Source: Bacillota bacterium
Lineage (GTDB): Bacteria; Bacillota; Bacilli; Paenibacillales; NBRC-103111
Assembly (NCBI GenBank): GCA_023388055.1
Contig: JAEWGW010000027.1
Span: forward strand, 186,001 to 250,000
Direction of reading: 5' to 3'
Length of the DNA stretch: 64,000 nucleotides
Position 1 is the stretch's first letter. The number at the start of each line of letters is the position of its first letter. This document shows positions 24,727-34,545 of the stretch, one piece after another. A program made the translations under genes and the position numbers. Below the pieces are notes generated by a model. The model did not search any database and was not told the DNA's origin. It saw only the letters and a list, made by a program, of their open reading frames with translations.

Positions 24727-25851
24727 ATGGTTTATAAATGCAGAATCAAGCTGAATGGGATTACCCCGGAGATATGGCGGGAGTTTCAATTTGATCCCGA
24801 TATTACATTTGATCAGCTTCACAGTATTATCCAATCCGTCATGGGTTGGGAGGATGATCATTTATACGAGTTTCTCGTACATCAACAGGTTATCGGACTA
24901 CCTGATCAGGAATTTGGAGATCCGGGAGACCGGGTGTTATTGAATGCACGGAGAGAAACGGTTAACAAGCATGTGCAGAAGAAAAAAACGGTTTTTACGT
25001 ATGTCTACGACTTTGGCGACGATTGGAATCATACGATTACGTTAATCGACATCGACTTAACCGTCTCCGATGCAACGCCATTATGTCTGAATGGAGCTCG
25101 CAGCTGCCCGCCTGAGGATGTGGGAGGTGTTTGGGGGTATCAGCATCTCACGGAGGTGCTGCAGACGCCCGATCATCCGGAACGGGATGATGTATTAAAC
25201 TGGGTTTCTGAAGATTATGATCCTGAATATTTCTCCTGCGAAGCAGTAAATGGGGAGCTGCAGCGATTCAAGGACAAGCTGATTCCCAAGGTAAAAAGTA
25301 AGCGGCCGGAGGGGAAAATGCCTGTTAAGCTGACCAAAACTGCTCTGAATAAACATTTGAAGCAGCTAAGCCATGACCAGCTTATCGATTTGGTGAAGGC
25401 TTGTTTTGGTGTCAGTAAAGACATGGAAAGGTATCTTGCCGTAAAAATACTGGGGGATGAAGCGGTAGAATCTATCTTTCAGGAATACCGCAAGAAGGTG
25501 GAGCAAGAGTTTTTTCCGGAACGTGGACACGGGAAGTTAGGATTGAAGGCAGCGAAAAATGCGATCTCAGAATTCGGCAAATTGACAGGTGATATAAAAC
25601 GGAGTCTGGAATTAAAGCTGATCTACGTGGAAAATGGGATTAGGTTCACTCTTGCCTACGGGGACATTGATGAACGCTTTTACAATAGTATGGCGTCCAT
25701 GTATGCCGATATTATTAATCAGGTGAATGAAGATGAAACAGGAGAGCTGTTCGACGAATTCGAGGAGCGGCTCGAAACTGTTGTTATGAATACAAAAGAG
25801 ATTGGGTGGGGATTTTATGAAGCTTTGGCTGAAATGTATGGTCAACTATAG
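24727..25851 (+). CDS. PRiA4-ORF3-like / DUF6155 fusion protein
   Basis: A 374-residue cytoplasmic protein built of two parts. Residues 1-165 match the plasmid pRiA4b ORF-3 family: FDQLHSIIQSVMGW, YVYDFGDDWNHT and CPPEDVGGVWGY. Residues 200-374 resemble DUF6155: KHLKQLSHDQLIDLV, VEQEFFPERG and YGDIDERFYNSMASM. Neither family has a settled biochemical role; ORF-3-like proteins often sit on mobile or defence-related DNA. Base use is more AT-rich than in both neighbours, which hints at transfer. AAAGGAGA lies 8 nt before the ATG, and a clear terminator follows. Confidence 0.85.
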   Translation: MVYKCRIKLNGITPEIWREFQFDPDITFDQLHSIIQSVMGWEDDHLYEFLVHQQVIGLPDQEFGDPGDRVLLNARRETVNKHVQKKKTVFTYVYDFGDDWNHTITLIDIDLTVSDATPLCLNGARSCPPEDVGGVWGYQHLTEVLQTPDHPERDDVLNWVSEDYDPEYFSCEAVNGELQRFKDKLIPKVKSKRPEGKMPVKLTKTALNKHLKQLSHDQLIDLVKACFGVSKDMERYLAVKILGDEAVESIFQEYRKKVEQEFFPERGHGKLGLKAAKNAISEFGKLTGDIKRSLELKLIYVENGIRFTLAYGDIDERFYNSMASMYADIINQVNEDETGELFDEFEERLETVVMNTKEIGWGFYEALAEMYGQL

Positions 25852-25893
25852 TGGGTTTAGAAGTTGATGATCATTAAGGATTGAACCATGTTT

Positions 25894-25922
25894 CAGCTCC
25901 ATCCGGAGCTGATTCTTTTTTT
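25894..25922 (+). terminator. Terminator after the fusion gene
   Basis: CAGCTCC and GGAGCTG form a perfect 7 bp stem with a 4 nt loop, followed by seven T. Confidence 0.88.
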
Positions 25923-26038
25923 GGCTGGGAGACAGGCACAGATAGGCGGATACCCACATAGACTGTTACTACTTTGCTTACGCTCATGCTACTCCTTCAC
26001 CGGGGCATGGTGCATATTGCTGACAAGGGGTGACTGCC

Positions 26039-26740
26039 GTGCCGGGATTTTTCGCCATGATTGCTTTATTCATTAAAGAACTGTCCTTATTGGTTTCGTA
26101 TGTGAAGAACAATGCCTTCCCGCAGCCCTTATCCGAAAGCGAGGAAGCGAAGCATCTGAAGCAGATGGCCGGGGGAGATCTGAATTCCCGCAATATGCTG
26201 ATTGAGCATAACCTGCGTCTGGTGGCCCATATCGTCAAGAAATTTGACAATACCGGAGAGGACCTGGAGGATTTGATCTCCATTGGCACCATCGGACTCA
26301 TCAAGGCCATCGAATCCTTCTCACCGGATAAGGGGACGAAGCTGGCTACCTTCGCCGCGCGCTGTATTGAAAACGAAATCCTGATGCATCTGCGGTCCCT
26401 CAAAAAAACGAAGAAGGATGTCTCCCTCCACGACCCCATCGGGACGGATAAGGAGGGCAACGAAATAACGCTCATTGATATATTGGGCAGTGAATCCGAC
26501 GATGTTGCGGAAATGGTGCAGATGAAAATCGAAAAGTCGAAGATTTATGCCCATCTGGATATTCTGGATGAACGGGAGCAGGAGGTTATACGGGGGCGGT
26601 TCGGGCTGGACACCGGCGGGGATGAGCGTACCCAACGGGAGATCGCCCGGGAGCTGGGCATCAGCCGCAGCTACGTGTCGCGGATCGAGAAGCGGGCGCT
26701 CATGAAGCTGTACCATGAGTTTTATAAGGTGAAGCGGTAA
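26039..26740 (+). CDS. sigK: RNA polymerase sporulation sigma factor sigma-K
   Basis: A 233-residue sigma factor nearly collinear with B. subtilis SigK. The N-terminal pro-sequence (about 1-20, hydrophobic) precedes YVKNNAFPQPL, where SpoIVFB cuts in B. subtilis. Region 2 has the block NLRLVAHIVKKF and then DLISIGTIGLIKAIE; region 4 has TQREIARELGISRSYVSRIEK. It directs late mother-cell transcription (coat, exosporium, lysis). The start GTG at 26039 has AAGGGG 8 nt upstream and fits the length of the B. subtilis pro-sequence. The gene is whole, not split by a skin-type prophage. Confidence 0.96.
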   Translation: MPGFFAMIALFIKELSLLVSYVKNNAFPQPLSESEEAKHLKQMAGGDLNSRNMLIEHNLRLVAHIVKKFDNTGEDLEDLISIGTIGLIKAIESFSPDKGTKLATFAARCIENEILMHLRSLKKTKKDVSLHDPIGTDKEGNEITLIDILGSESDDVAEMVQMKIEKSKIYAHLDILDEREQEVIRGRFGLDTGGDERTQREIARELGISRSYVSRIEKRALMKLYHEFYKVKR

Positions 26741-26776
26741 ATGCGTACGGGTAATGTCTATTATGAAAAGACCTGC

Positions 26777-26820
26777 AGCACTGCGATCTCTGTCTGAGAT
26801 GCCGCGGTGCTTTTTTGTTT
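26777..26820 (+). terminator. Terminator after sigK
   Basis: AGCAC and ATCTC arms pair with GAGAT and GTGCT around a short loop, followed by TTTTTT. Confidence 0.85.
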
Positions 26821-27034
26821 TTCGAATAAAGGTTTCTTTACCAGGAAAATCTATACATTCAGGTCGCCAAAACAACAATGGAAGGTCGTTATAACGGTAG
26901 CGGCTGAGGGTTGGCTTTGTTATGGTATAGTTAACTTTCGGGACAAGAATCCCTGAAGGCTGTATGTGAAATTGAAGGACTGTCGAGCCATGATCTCGGC
27001 GGTCATTTTTCATTTTGATCCGAGGAGGAGAATG

Positions 27035-28789
27035 ATGAAGCTTGCGTTCCCCAGATTCTCCTGGAATTCCATCCGGTTTAAGGTGGTGGCGGGACAGCTG
27101 TTGGTTACGGTTCCTCTTTTGGCCTTATTGCTCTATAGCAATTTCTACAGCATCCGTGTGGTGCATAATCAGGTGGCGCTCTCCAATAAAAATCTGATTT
27201 CCCTCTACATGGGTCAAATCGACGATCGGCTCACGGATGCGGACCGGAACCTGATGAGCCTGCTGACGTCAAACTCCGAGACACGCTCCATGGATATGCC
27301 GAATTCGGATAATGACTACCAGCTGGCGAAGCATAACCTGTCTTTGCGTCTCTCCAATGATCTTCTGCTCACCCAATCGACAGACGGGCTATTTGTTTAT
27401 TCTGTATCACGCCGTGATTTATTGGATGTGTCCCGGGATGTAATCGATTATCAGGAGCGGTACACGGTGGAGCAATACCTTCAGCGTTTTTTGGAGGAGG
27501 AACCCCGGATTGGAGATGTGAGCGGCTACAAATGGACGGTGCTTCCCATCGGGCAAGATCATTATGCGCTCCGGCTTCTGCGGGCAGGAGATATCTACAT
27601 TGGAGCTTGGGTAAATGTGAAAACCCTGCTGATCCCCCTTCATCTGATTGACTTGGGGGAGGAGGGAAGCGCCCTTTTTATTACGGGAACGGGACAGCCC
27701 ATTGCCAGCACCAAACCCCTGCCTGATGAAACCATCAACTTTACCCTGGGCTTCCAGCGTTATTACATGTCGGGCAGCCGGGAAAATCTGCTTGTGGTCG
27801 GGGAGCCCTCCCGTCAGGGGGATTTCAGTCTGGCGGCGGTTATTCCGGACCGGCAGGTGCTGCAGAAGCTGCCCGCCATCACCCGCATTATTGAGATGGT
27901 ATCCTTTGTATCCATCGGCCTGCTGCCGCTCAGCCTGTTTTTCCTGCGCCGGATTCTGCTGGTGCCCTTGAAGCGTTTGATCAAGGTGATGAAGCGTATT
28001 AATGATGGCAATGTTAATGTCCGCATCGAGGATGCATCCGCCTCCGATGAGATCCGGATGGTGAACCAGACCTTCAACAGCATGATGTCGCAGATCGAAG
28101 AGCTGAGGATACATGTGTATGAGGAGCAATTAAGCAAACAAAAGGCGGAGCTCCAGCATCTTCAGCTGCAGATTAATCCCCATTTTTTTATGAATTCGCT
28201 GAACATCCTGTACAACCTGGCCCAGGTCAAGAATTACGGCTTGATCCAAGAGATGACTTTATGTTTGGTCCGGTATTTCCGCTTTATGTTCCAGAGCAAC
28301 CTGTCCTTTGTCGCCTTGCAGGAGGAGCTGCAGCATGTCCGCAATTATATCCGCATCCAGGAGCTCCGGTTTCCCAATAGCCTGGTCTGTACGATAGAGG
28401 CGCCTGATTTCCTGGGAAAGGTGCCGGTTCCTCCGCTTGTGATCCAGTCCTTCCTGGAAAATGCCATTAAGCACAGTGTCTCGTTGGAGGAGCTGGTCCG
28501 GTTATCCGTTACCGTCGATTTGGTGGAATCCGGGCTGGAGCCCGTGGTCGAGATCATTATCCGGGATTCCGGACCGGGATTCTCCGAGCAGGTATTGGAG
28601 GAGATCCGTTCGGGAAACCGCATTGTGGATGAGGAAGGGGAACACATCGGCATCTGGAATGTCCGGAGAAGGCTTCAGCTGCTGTACCGGGGGCGCGCGT
28701 CGATCCGGTGTTATAACGGGTTCCCGCAGGGAGCGGTTGTGGAAATCCGGCTTCCATATGAAACGAATTACAAAGATATCGGGGGGTAG
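27035..28789 (+). CDS. Sensor histidine kinase, YesM type
   Basis: A 584-residue membrane kinase: helix 1 (about 17-40), a sensing domain of about 250 residues outside the cell, helix 2 (about 280-300), and HAMP (about 305-360). The His_kinase domain follows with the phospho-acceptor in LQLQINPHFFMNSLNIL, and then an HATPase domain with FLENAIKHS and a GIWNVRRRL block. YesM-type kinases sense saccharides or their binding proteins. Two adjacent ATGs are possible (27032, 27035); the second sits 6 nt behind AGGAGG. An ATG-like start at 26966 has no ribosome site. It pairs with the AraC-type regulator encoded 3 nt downstream. Confidence 0.93.
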   Translation: MKLAFPRFSWNSIRFKVVAGQLLVTVPLLALLLYSNFYSIRVVHNQVALSNKNLISLYMGQIDDRLTDADRNLMSLLTSNSETRSMDMPNSDNDYQLAKHNLSLRLSNDLLLTQSTDGLFVYSVSRRDLLDVSRDVIDYQERYTVEQYLQRFLEEEPRIGDVSGYKWTVLPIGQDHYALRLLRAGDIYIGAWVNVKTLLIPLHLIDLGEEGSALFITGTGQPIASTKPLPDETINFTLGFQRYYMSGSRENLLVVGEPSRQGDFSLAAVIPDRQVLQKLPAITRIIEMVSFVSIGLLPLSLFFLRRILLVPLKRLIKVMKRINDGNVNVRIEDASASDEIRMVNQTFNSMMSQIEELRIHVYEEQLSKQKAELQHLQLQINPHFFMNSLNILYNLAQVKNYGLIQEMTLCLVRYFRFMFQSNLSFVALQEELQHVRNYIRIQELRFPNSLVCTIEAPDFLGKVPVPPLVIQSFLENAIKHSVSLEELVRLSVTVDLVESGLEPVVEIIIRDSGPGFSEQVLEEIRSGNRIVDEEGEHIGIWNVRRRLQLLYRGRASIRCYNGFPQGAVVEIRLPYETNYKDIGG

Positions 28790-28792
28790 CCT

Positions 28793-30400
28793 ATGCTTCA
28801 GCTCTTGATCGTGGATGATGAACAGCATGCCGTAGAAGGAATCCGTTCGGGTGTGAATTGGGGAAACCTCGGCATTGCAGAGATTTTCACGGCGATGACC
28901 GTCAGACAAGCCAAGGAAATGTTCGAGCAGGAGCATATCGACATCATGCTGTGTGATATCGAGATGCCCCAGGCTACAGGCCTGGAGCTGGCAGAGTGGG
29001 TCCGCGAGAGGTTCCCACGGACGGAGACCATCTTCCTCACCTGCCATGCCGATTTCCGGTACGCCAAACAAGCCCTGCAGCTGGGCAGCTTCGACTATAT
29101 GCTGAAGCCCGTTCCTTTTGCCGAGCTGGAGCTGGTGATCCGGAAGGCTGCGGAGAAAATCCGCAAGGATACGGAGCAGGCGGAGTTCACCCAATATGGC
29201 CAATATTGGTTCCAGCATCAGCCTCTGTTGATTGAGCGGTTTTGGCTGGATATTCTGAACCAGAACGTACCGGCTACCATGGCAGCTGTTCAGCGGGCCG
29301 CCGCGGAACGCAACATTCCGTATAATGCGGGGATGACCTTCATCCCGGTGCTGATCAACATCCAGAGATGGCATAAACCCCTTAGTCTGAGAGATGAAAA
29401 AATCATGGAATATGCGCTGAAGAAATCCGCGGCGGAGATGCTGATTGAATCCGGAGGTGCGGGCCAGGTGCTGTCCATGGAGGGCGGCCGCATCCTGGCG
29501 ATCATTTCTGCGGATGGAACCCCGGGTATGATCGGAAGCCTGCAGGAAGGCTGCGAGAAATTTATAGAAGCCTGCCAGGGGTACTTTTACTGTGACTTGT
29601 CCTGCTATCTGGGGGAAGCGGTTCATGGTCACGAGATGTTTGCTATGGTGAACCGTCTGAAGGAGAATGACAGCAATAATGTGGCTTATACGAACCGGGT
29701 ATTCTTATTGTCCGGTGTGCCGGGCAAGGCCATTCCCAGCAGTGTGCCCGACATGGGAGTATGGGCGGCCATGCTGCAGGACGGGAAGTACACCGAGGTT
29801 ATGGCCGAGGCGGACGGCTTCCTGGACAAGCTGATGAAGCAGGACCTGCTGGATGCCTCATTCCTGCGCCAGTTCTACCAGGATTTCCAGCAAACTCTCT
29901 ATTACGCGCTGCAGAATAAAGGCATTCAAGCCCATAGTCTGTTCAGCGATCCGGCTTCGATGCAATTTGCCGCGGGAGCTTCCCGTTCGATAACAGGCTT
30001 CCGCGAGTGGATGCGCCACGCAGTGGGCAAAGCCATGGACTATGCCCAATCCATTGCCCAATCCCGAAGTGTGGTGGAGCGGGTGATGGATTTTATCAAG
30101 CTGCATATGGCGGAGGATCTGTCACGGGAAGACATCGCCAATCATGTTTTTCTGAACCCGGATTATCTGACCCGGATCTTCAAGAAGGAAACGGGTATGG
30201 CGGTTTCGGATTATCTCCTTCATGAACGGCTTAAGCTGGCCCAGGAGCTGTTGGCCAAAACGGACATGCCCATCAGCTCGGTAGCCTCCCATATCGGCTA
30301 TTCGAATTTCTCCCATTTTTCCCGGATGTTCAAGAAACACACCACCTTGAATCCCAATGAGTACCGGCAGCTGCAGCAGCAGGGGCAGACAAACAACTAG
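28793..30400 (+). CDS. Response regulator with AraC-type DNA-binding domain, YesN type
   Basis: A 535-residue regulator. The receiver domain covers about 1-122, with LLIVDDEQ, the phospho-acceptor Asp in MLCDIEMPQ (about Asp55) and Lys in YMLKPV. A middle region of about 280 residues is poorly conserved. The C-terminal AraC domain holds two helix-turn-helices (about 430-530), including HVFLNPDYLTRIFKKETG and ISSVASHIGYSNFSHFSRMFK. It should activate the solute-binding protein and enzyme genes that follow. The gene starts 3 nt after the kinase stop. Confidence 0.93.
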   Translation: MLQLLIVDDEQHAVEGIRSGVNWGNLGIAEIFTAMTVRQAKEMFEQEHIDIMLCDIEMPQATGLELAEWVRERFPRTETIFLTCHADFRYAKQALQLGSFDYMLKPVPFAELELVIRKAAEKIRKDTEQAEFTQYGQYWFQHQPLLIERFWLDILNQNVPATMAAVQRAAAERNIPYNAGMTFIPVLINIQRWHKPLSLRDEKIMEYALKKSAAEMLIESGGAGQVLSMEGGRILAIISADGTPGMIGSLQEGCEKFIEACQGYFYCDLSCYLGEAVHGHEMFAMVNRLKENDSNNVAYTNRVFLLSGVPGKAIPSSVPDMGVWAAMLQDGKYTEVMAEADGFLDKLMKQDLLDASFLRQFYQDFQQTLYYALQNKGIQAHSLFSDPASMQFAAGASRSITGFREWMRHAVGKAMDYAQSIAQSRSVVERVMDFIKLHMAEDLSREDIANHVFLNPDYLTRIFKKETGMAVSDYLLHERLKLAQELLAKTDMPISSVASHIGYSNFSHFSRMFKKHTTLNPNEYRQLQQQGQTNN

Positions 30401-30537
30401 TCGGCAAATGCATAATCCCAGGTCGTTGCCGGAGCAGAGGGGGAATACGCCGGAGGGTACAATGAAGGTACTTCGAAGGTGGTCCGGTTTAGCTGCCGGA
30501 TTAACCTGAGGGTGAATAAAGGCAAATGGGGGATAAC

Positions 30538-32046
30538 ATGAAAAAAGGTATATCGTCCGCAAGTGCACTTATCCTGGGATCGATGCTGATTTTGTCGGCC
30601 TGCGGCAGCAATGGCGGAAGCAGTACGCAGCCCGGCGGCACAAGCTCTGCCAAACCGGCGGAAAAGGCTGTGGAGCTGAATGTGGCCTATCCAATCCTGG
30701 GTGCCGTTCCGAAGGAACTGAATGTGGTTCAGGATGCCATCAATAAGATTTCCCTGCAAAAGATTAATGCCACGGTAAAATTGACTCCCATCAGCTTTGG
30801 CAACTGGGAGCAGCAGGTGAACCTGATGCTGAGCAGCAACGAAAAGCTGGACCTGATGGTCGTAACCAGCAATCTGTACAGCAACTTGGTAGCCAAGGGA
30901 CAGGTTGTCCCGCTGGACCAGATGCTGGAGAAGCAGGGACAGGGCATTAAGAAATCTATGGATGCGGCATACCTGAATGCGGCTAAGATATCGGGTAAGA
31001 TTTATGCGGTTCCCACCATCCGGGATTTTGCCGCCAATAACGGCTTGACCATGCGCAAGGATCTGGTGGAGAAATATCAAATTGACGTCACCAAGATCAA
31101 AACCTTGGATGATGTAGAGGCAACTCTGAAGCTGATCAAATCCAAGGAGCCCAACCTGAACCCGCTGATTCCCGGCAATATCGGCCGCACTATGCTGGAT
31201 TCCTACCGGACCTTCGATATGCTGGGCGATTCTCTCGGAGTGCTTCCCCAATTCGATAATAATCTGAAGGTGGTTAATCTTTACGAAACCCAGGATTATG
31301 CCCAATTCGTCAAAAAAATGAGAAGCTGGTATACATCAGGGCTCATTATGAAGGATGCGGCAACCAATAAAACCTCGCAATTCGACCTGTTGAAGTCCGA
31401 CCGCGGCTTTTCATATTTCTCCAATATGAAGCCCGGCTTTGAGCAGCAGGAGTCCAAAAGCAGCGGAGTGCCGGTTGTAGTCGCCAATCTTCTGCAGCCT
31501 GTTTCCACCACAACCAATGTGACCAGCATTATGTGGGGGATTCCGGTGAACTCCAAAACACCGGAGAAGGCGATGGAATTCCTGAATTTAATGTATACGG
31601 ATAAAGACATTATCAATCTGCTCGACTGGGGTGTGGAAGGGAAGCATTACGTGGTCAAGGAAGGCAATGTCATCGACTATCCGCAAGGCGTAGATGCCAA
31701 AACCTCCGGCTACAGCATGAATATGGGCTATTTGTTCGGCAACCAGTTCCTGTCCTATGTCTTCAACGGGGATGACCCGAAGATCTGGGAGAGAATGGAT
31801 GAGTTCAACAAGTCGGCCCTGAAATCCAAAGCCCTGGGCTTTACCTTCGATGCCAGCAATGTTAAGGCGGAATATGCCGCTGTGTCCAACGTGGTTACCC
31901 AATACAAGCTTCCGCTGGAAACCGGCAGTGTGGACCCGGAAACCATTCTTCCGGAGTTCATCTCCAAGCTGAAGGCCGCGGGCATCGAGAAGATTATCGT
32001 AGAAAAGCAAAAGCAGCTGGACGAGTGGGCCAAAACAAATAAATAA
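30538..32046 (+). CDS. Sugar ABC transporter binding lipoprotein (DUF3502, LplA-like)
   Basis: A 502-residue lipoprotein: signal peptide with lipobox LSAC (Cys about 21), a linker rich in Gly/Ser/Thr, then a type 1 extracellular binding fold. The last 70 residues (GFTFDASNVKAE through EKQKQLDEW) match DUF3502, typical of LplA-like proteins of Paenibacillus. It captures an oligosaccharide for the two permeases encoded at 34546 and 35490. Start: ATG at 30538 with GGGGGAT upstream; an ATG 12 nt earlier is poorly placed. No ATPase gene is present; such systems usually share MsmX-type ATPases. Confidence 0.92.
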   Translation: MKKGISSASALILGSMLILSACGSNGGSSTQPGGTSSAKPAEKAVELNVAYPILGAVPKELNVVQDAINKISLQKINATVKLTPISFGNWEQQVNLMLSSNEKLDLMVVTSNLYSNLVAKGQVVPLDQMLEKQGQGIKKSMDAAYLNAAKISGKIYAVPTIRDFAANNGLTMRKDLVEKYQIDVTKIKTLDDVEATLKLIKSKEPNLNPLIPGNIGRTMLDSYRTFDMLGDSLGVLPQFDNNLKVVNLYETQDYAQFVKKMRSWYTSGLIMKDAATNKTSQFDLLKSDRGFSYFSNMKPGFEQQESKSSGVPVVVANLLQPVSTTTNVTSIMWGIPVNSKTPEKAMEFLNLMYTDKDIINLLDWGVEGKHYVVKEGNVIDYPQGVDAKTSGYSMNMGYLFGNQFLSYVFNGDDPKIWERMDEFNKSALKSKALGFTFDASNVKAEYAAVSNVVTQYKLPLETGSVDPETILPEFISKLKAAGIEKIIVEKQKQLDEWAKTNK

Positions 32047-32070
32047 CAGACTGCTGGTCCTGTTCCAGAG

Positions 32071-32112
32071 CCCCTGTCAACCGGCTGGTTGACGGGGGTT
32101 CGCTTTTATTAC
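32071..32112 (+). terminator. Hairpin between binding-protein and GH2 genes
   Basis: A stem pairing CCCCTGTCAACC with GGTTGACGGGG, followed by a weak T-rich stretch. It may lower expression of the genes downstream relative to the abundant binding protein. Confidence 0.65.
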
Positions 32113-32134
32113 ACCCAAAAAAGGAGAGTATACA

Positions 32135-34420
32135 ATGATTCATGAGCATCTGTGGAACGAAAAATGGATTTTCACCCGGACGGATGATTCCGGCTATTCC
32201 CAATCCCCTATCCCTGCGGGAGAAACGGTAGCCTTGCCCCATTGCTGGAACGATCAGGACGGGCAAGGATCAGACTCGCCTTATTTCAGGGGAGTGTGCT
32301 GGTACCAGAGGTCTCTGATCCTGACCCCTGAGCTGGCAGCACAGCACCTTTATCTGGAAATCGGAGCAGCCGGCAATGTTGGGCAGGTTTACGTAAACGG
32401 CGTCCTGGCGGGAGAAAGCCGCTGTGGCTACGCCATGTTCCGGGTCCCTCTTACTCCACATCTACAGGAAGGGGAAAACCTGATCTCCATCCGGGTGGAT
32501 AACAGCAATCATAATGAAATTTATCCGCTGCTGGCCGATTTTACCTTTTACGGAGGGTTATACCGGTATGTCAAGCTGGTGGCTGTGGATGATATCCATT
32601 TTGATCTGATGGATGGGAGCCGGGACGGGGTTTATGTGACGGCGGCTCCCCAAACCGGCGGTTCCTATGAGCTCACAGTGCACGGGCAGCTGATCAATGA
32701 AGCTGCGCCGGTTACGGGAAGGCTTCAGATGACGCTTAAGGATCACGGGGGTAACGCCGTATTGGAGCTGGGCATGGAGCTGCGGCTGGAGAAGGAAACG
32801 GCCTTCCGTTTGTCAGGTATGGTGGATGCCCCTGTTCTGTGGGACGGGGTGGACCAGCCATATCTGTACCAAGCGGATATCGCCTTCCTCCATCAAGGCA
32901 AGGCAAAGGATATGCGCAGGGTGGCAGTGGGCTTCCGGACGGTGGAGGTAACGGCGGACCGGGGGCTGCTGCTCAACGGCCGGCCCATGAAATTAAACGG
33001 CGTATGCCGGCATCAGGACTTCGGCGGTGTGGGCAATGCCATTACGCGGGAGCATATGGATACGGACATGGCTTTTATCCGGGAAGTCGGCGCCAACAGC
33101 ATCCGGTTAGCCCACTACCAGCATGATGATTATTTCTACAGCCTGTGTGACCGGTACGGTCTGTTGGTATGGGCGGAAATCCCCTTCATCAGCGTGCCCT
33201 CCACCAAGGACCCGGAGAGCCACAATGCCTTCGAGCAGCTGGAGAAGCTCATTAAACAGGCGTATAACCATACGTCCATATATTGCTGGGGCGTCCAGAA
33301 TGAGATTACCATCGCGGTGGAAACGGAAAACACCCGGCAAACCATTCAGAGGCTGGTGAAGGCCGCGAAGGCCTTGGACCCCTTCCGCTATACGGCTCAG
33401 GCCAATATCAACGGGGTGGAGAACACCAGCGTAATCAATACCTACACAGAGGTGCTGGGATATAACCTTTATTACGGCTGGTACTATGGGGAGATCCCGG
33501 ACCTGGGTGTCCGGCTGGATGAATTCCACCGGGACAGACCGGATACACCGGTCCTGGTTTCGGAATATGGGGTGGACACCAATCCGCGCTTCCATAGTTA
33601 TTCGCCGGAGGTGAAGGATTATACGGAGGAATATCAGCTGCTGTTCCACCGCAATGCGCTGGAGACCTTCGAAATCCGTCCCTTCGTGCTGGGCGGTTAT
33701 GTGTGGAACATGTTCGATTTCGGAAGCGCCAGCCGCAAGGAAGGCGGGGAAACCGGCAAAAATCTGAAGGGGCTTGTGTCGATTGACCGTACTATCCGGA
33801 AGGACACCTTTTATTTGTACAAGGCGTATTGGTCCAAGGAGCCCTTCGTTCATATCACCGGCCGCCGCTTCGTAAACCGGCACCGGGAAAGTAACGATTT
33901 GACCGTGTTATCCAATATGGGCATCATCCGCCTTTATTTGAACGGCCAATTCCTGTGCGAGCTTAACGGTGTGGAGCCGATGCGGACCATCCACGATGTG
34001 CTTCTCACCGATGGTGACAACTGGATCCGGGCCGAAGGTGTGGATGCAGAGGGACAGCTCCATACAGACGAAATCCTGCTGCGCCGCGTATCAGAGCCTG
34101 ACCCTGCTTATATTCACGTGAAGGAAGAGCAAACCGGGCACGTAGTGAACTGGTTTGAGCGGTTTGATCTGTCCGGCGGGGAAGAAATTACGCTGAAGGA
34201 AGGGTATTACTCCACCTTCGATACCATCGAGGACTTGTACAGCAATGACGCGGCCAAGGACATTTTCCTGAAGTATTTCGGGCATGTGACAGGACATCCG
34301 TTTTTTGAGGTGACCATAGGAGTGATGTCCATTGAGAAGATGGCCCAGCTGGAATTTTATCATATTCCCCCCGAATTATTGCCTGTGATCAATAAGGAGC
34401 TAAACGTTATCCGCAAATAA
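32135..34420 (+). CDS. Glycoside hydrolase family 2 enzyme
   Basis: A 761-residue cytoplasmic enzyme without signal peptide. An N-terminal jelly-roll sugar-binding domain (about 1-165) and an Ig-like domain (about 175-270) precede a TIM barrel (about 275-580). The likely acid/base is Glu390 in WGVQNEI and the nucleophile Glu477 in LVSEYG. C-terminal beta domains follow. GH2 includes beta-galactosidases, glucuronidases and mannosidases; the exact substrate cannot be read from sequence. It lies between the binding protein and permease genes, so it probably splits the imported oligosaccharide. Confidence 0.92.
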   Translation: MIHEHLWNEKWIFTRTDDSGYSQSPIPAGETVALPHCWNDQDGQGSDSPYFRGVCWYQRSLILTPELAAQHLYLEIGAAGNVGQVYVNGVLAGESRCGYAMFRVPLTPHLQEGENLISIRVDNSNHNEIYPLLADFTFYGGLYRYVKLVAVDDIHFDLMDGSRDGVYVTAAPQTGGSYELTVHGQLINEAAPVTGRLQMTLKDHGGNAVLELGMELRLEKETAFRLSGMVDAPVLWDGVDQPYLYQADIAFLHQGKAKDMRRVAVGFRTVEVTADRGLLLNGRPMKLNGVCRHQDFGGVGNAITREHMDTDMAFIREVGANSIRLAHYQHDDYFYSLCDRYGLLVWAEIPFISVPSTKDPESHNAFEQLEKLIKQAYNHTSIYCWGVQNEITIAVETENTRQTIQRLVKAAKALDPFRYTAQANINGVENTSVINTYTEVLGYNLYYGWYYGEIPDLGVRLDEFHRDRPDTPVLVSEYGVDTNPRFHSYSPEVKDYTEEYQLLFHRNALETFEIRPFVLGGYVWNMFDFGSASRKEGGETGKNLKGLVSIDRTIRKDTFYLYKAYWSKEPFVHITGRRFVNRHRESNDLTVLSNMGIIRLYLNGQFLCELNGVEPMRTIHDVLLTDGDNWIRAEGVDAEGQLHTDEILLRRVSEPDPAYIHVKEEQTGHVVNWFERFDLSGGEEITLKEGYYSTFDTIEDLYSNDAAKDIFLKYFGHVTGHPFFEVTIGVMSIEKMAQLEFYHIPPELLPVINKELNVIRK

Positions 34421-34545
34421 CAGGACAGTCGGCAAAGTGCTAACGGGAAGTCGGTGGAAGGGTAGTGGGGGAGGGCGGATTTTTATAGGATAGAGGTACA
34501 ACAAGAACATGCTCTCACTTAGGGGAGGAAAGGGGAACGTGCCGT

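Noticed and set aside
25888..26076. 62-residue plus-strand frame before sigK
   Set aside because: It starts inside the terminator hairpin and overlaps sigK in another frame.
26039..26740. sigK interrupted by a skin-type element
   Set aside because: The frame is continuous from pro-sequence to region 4.
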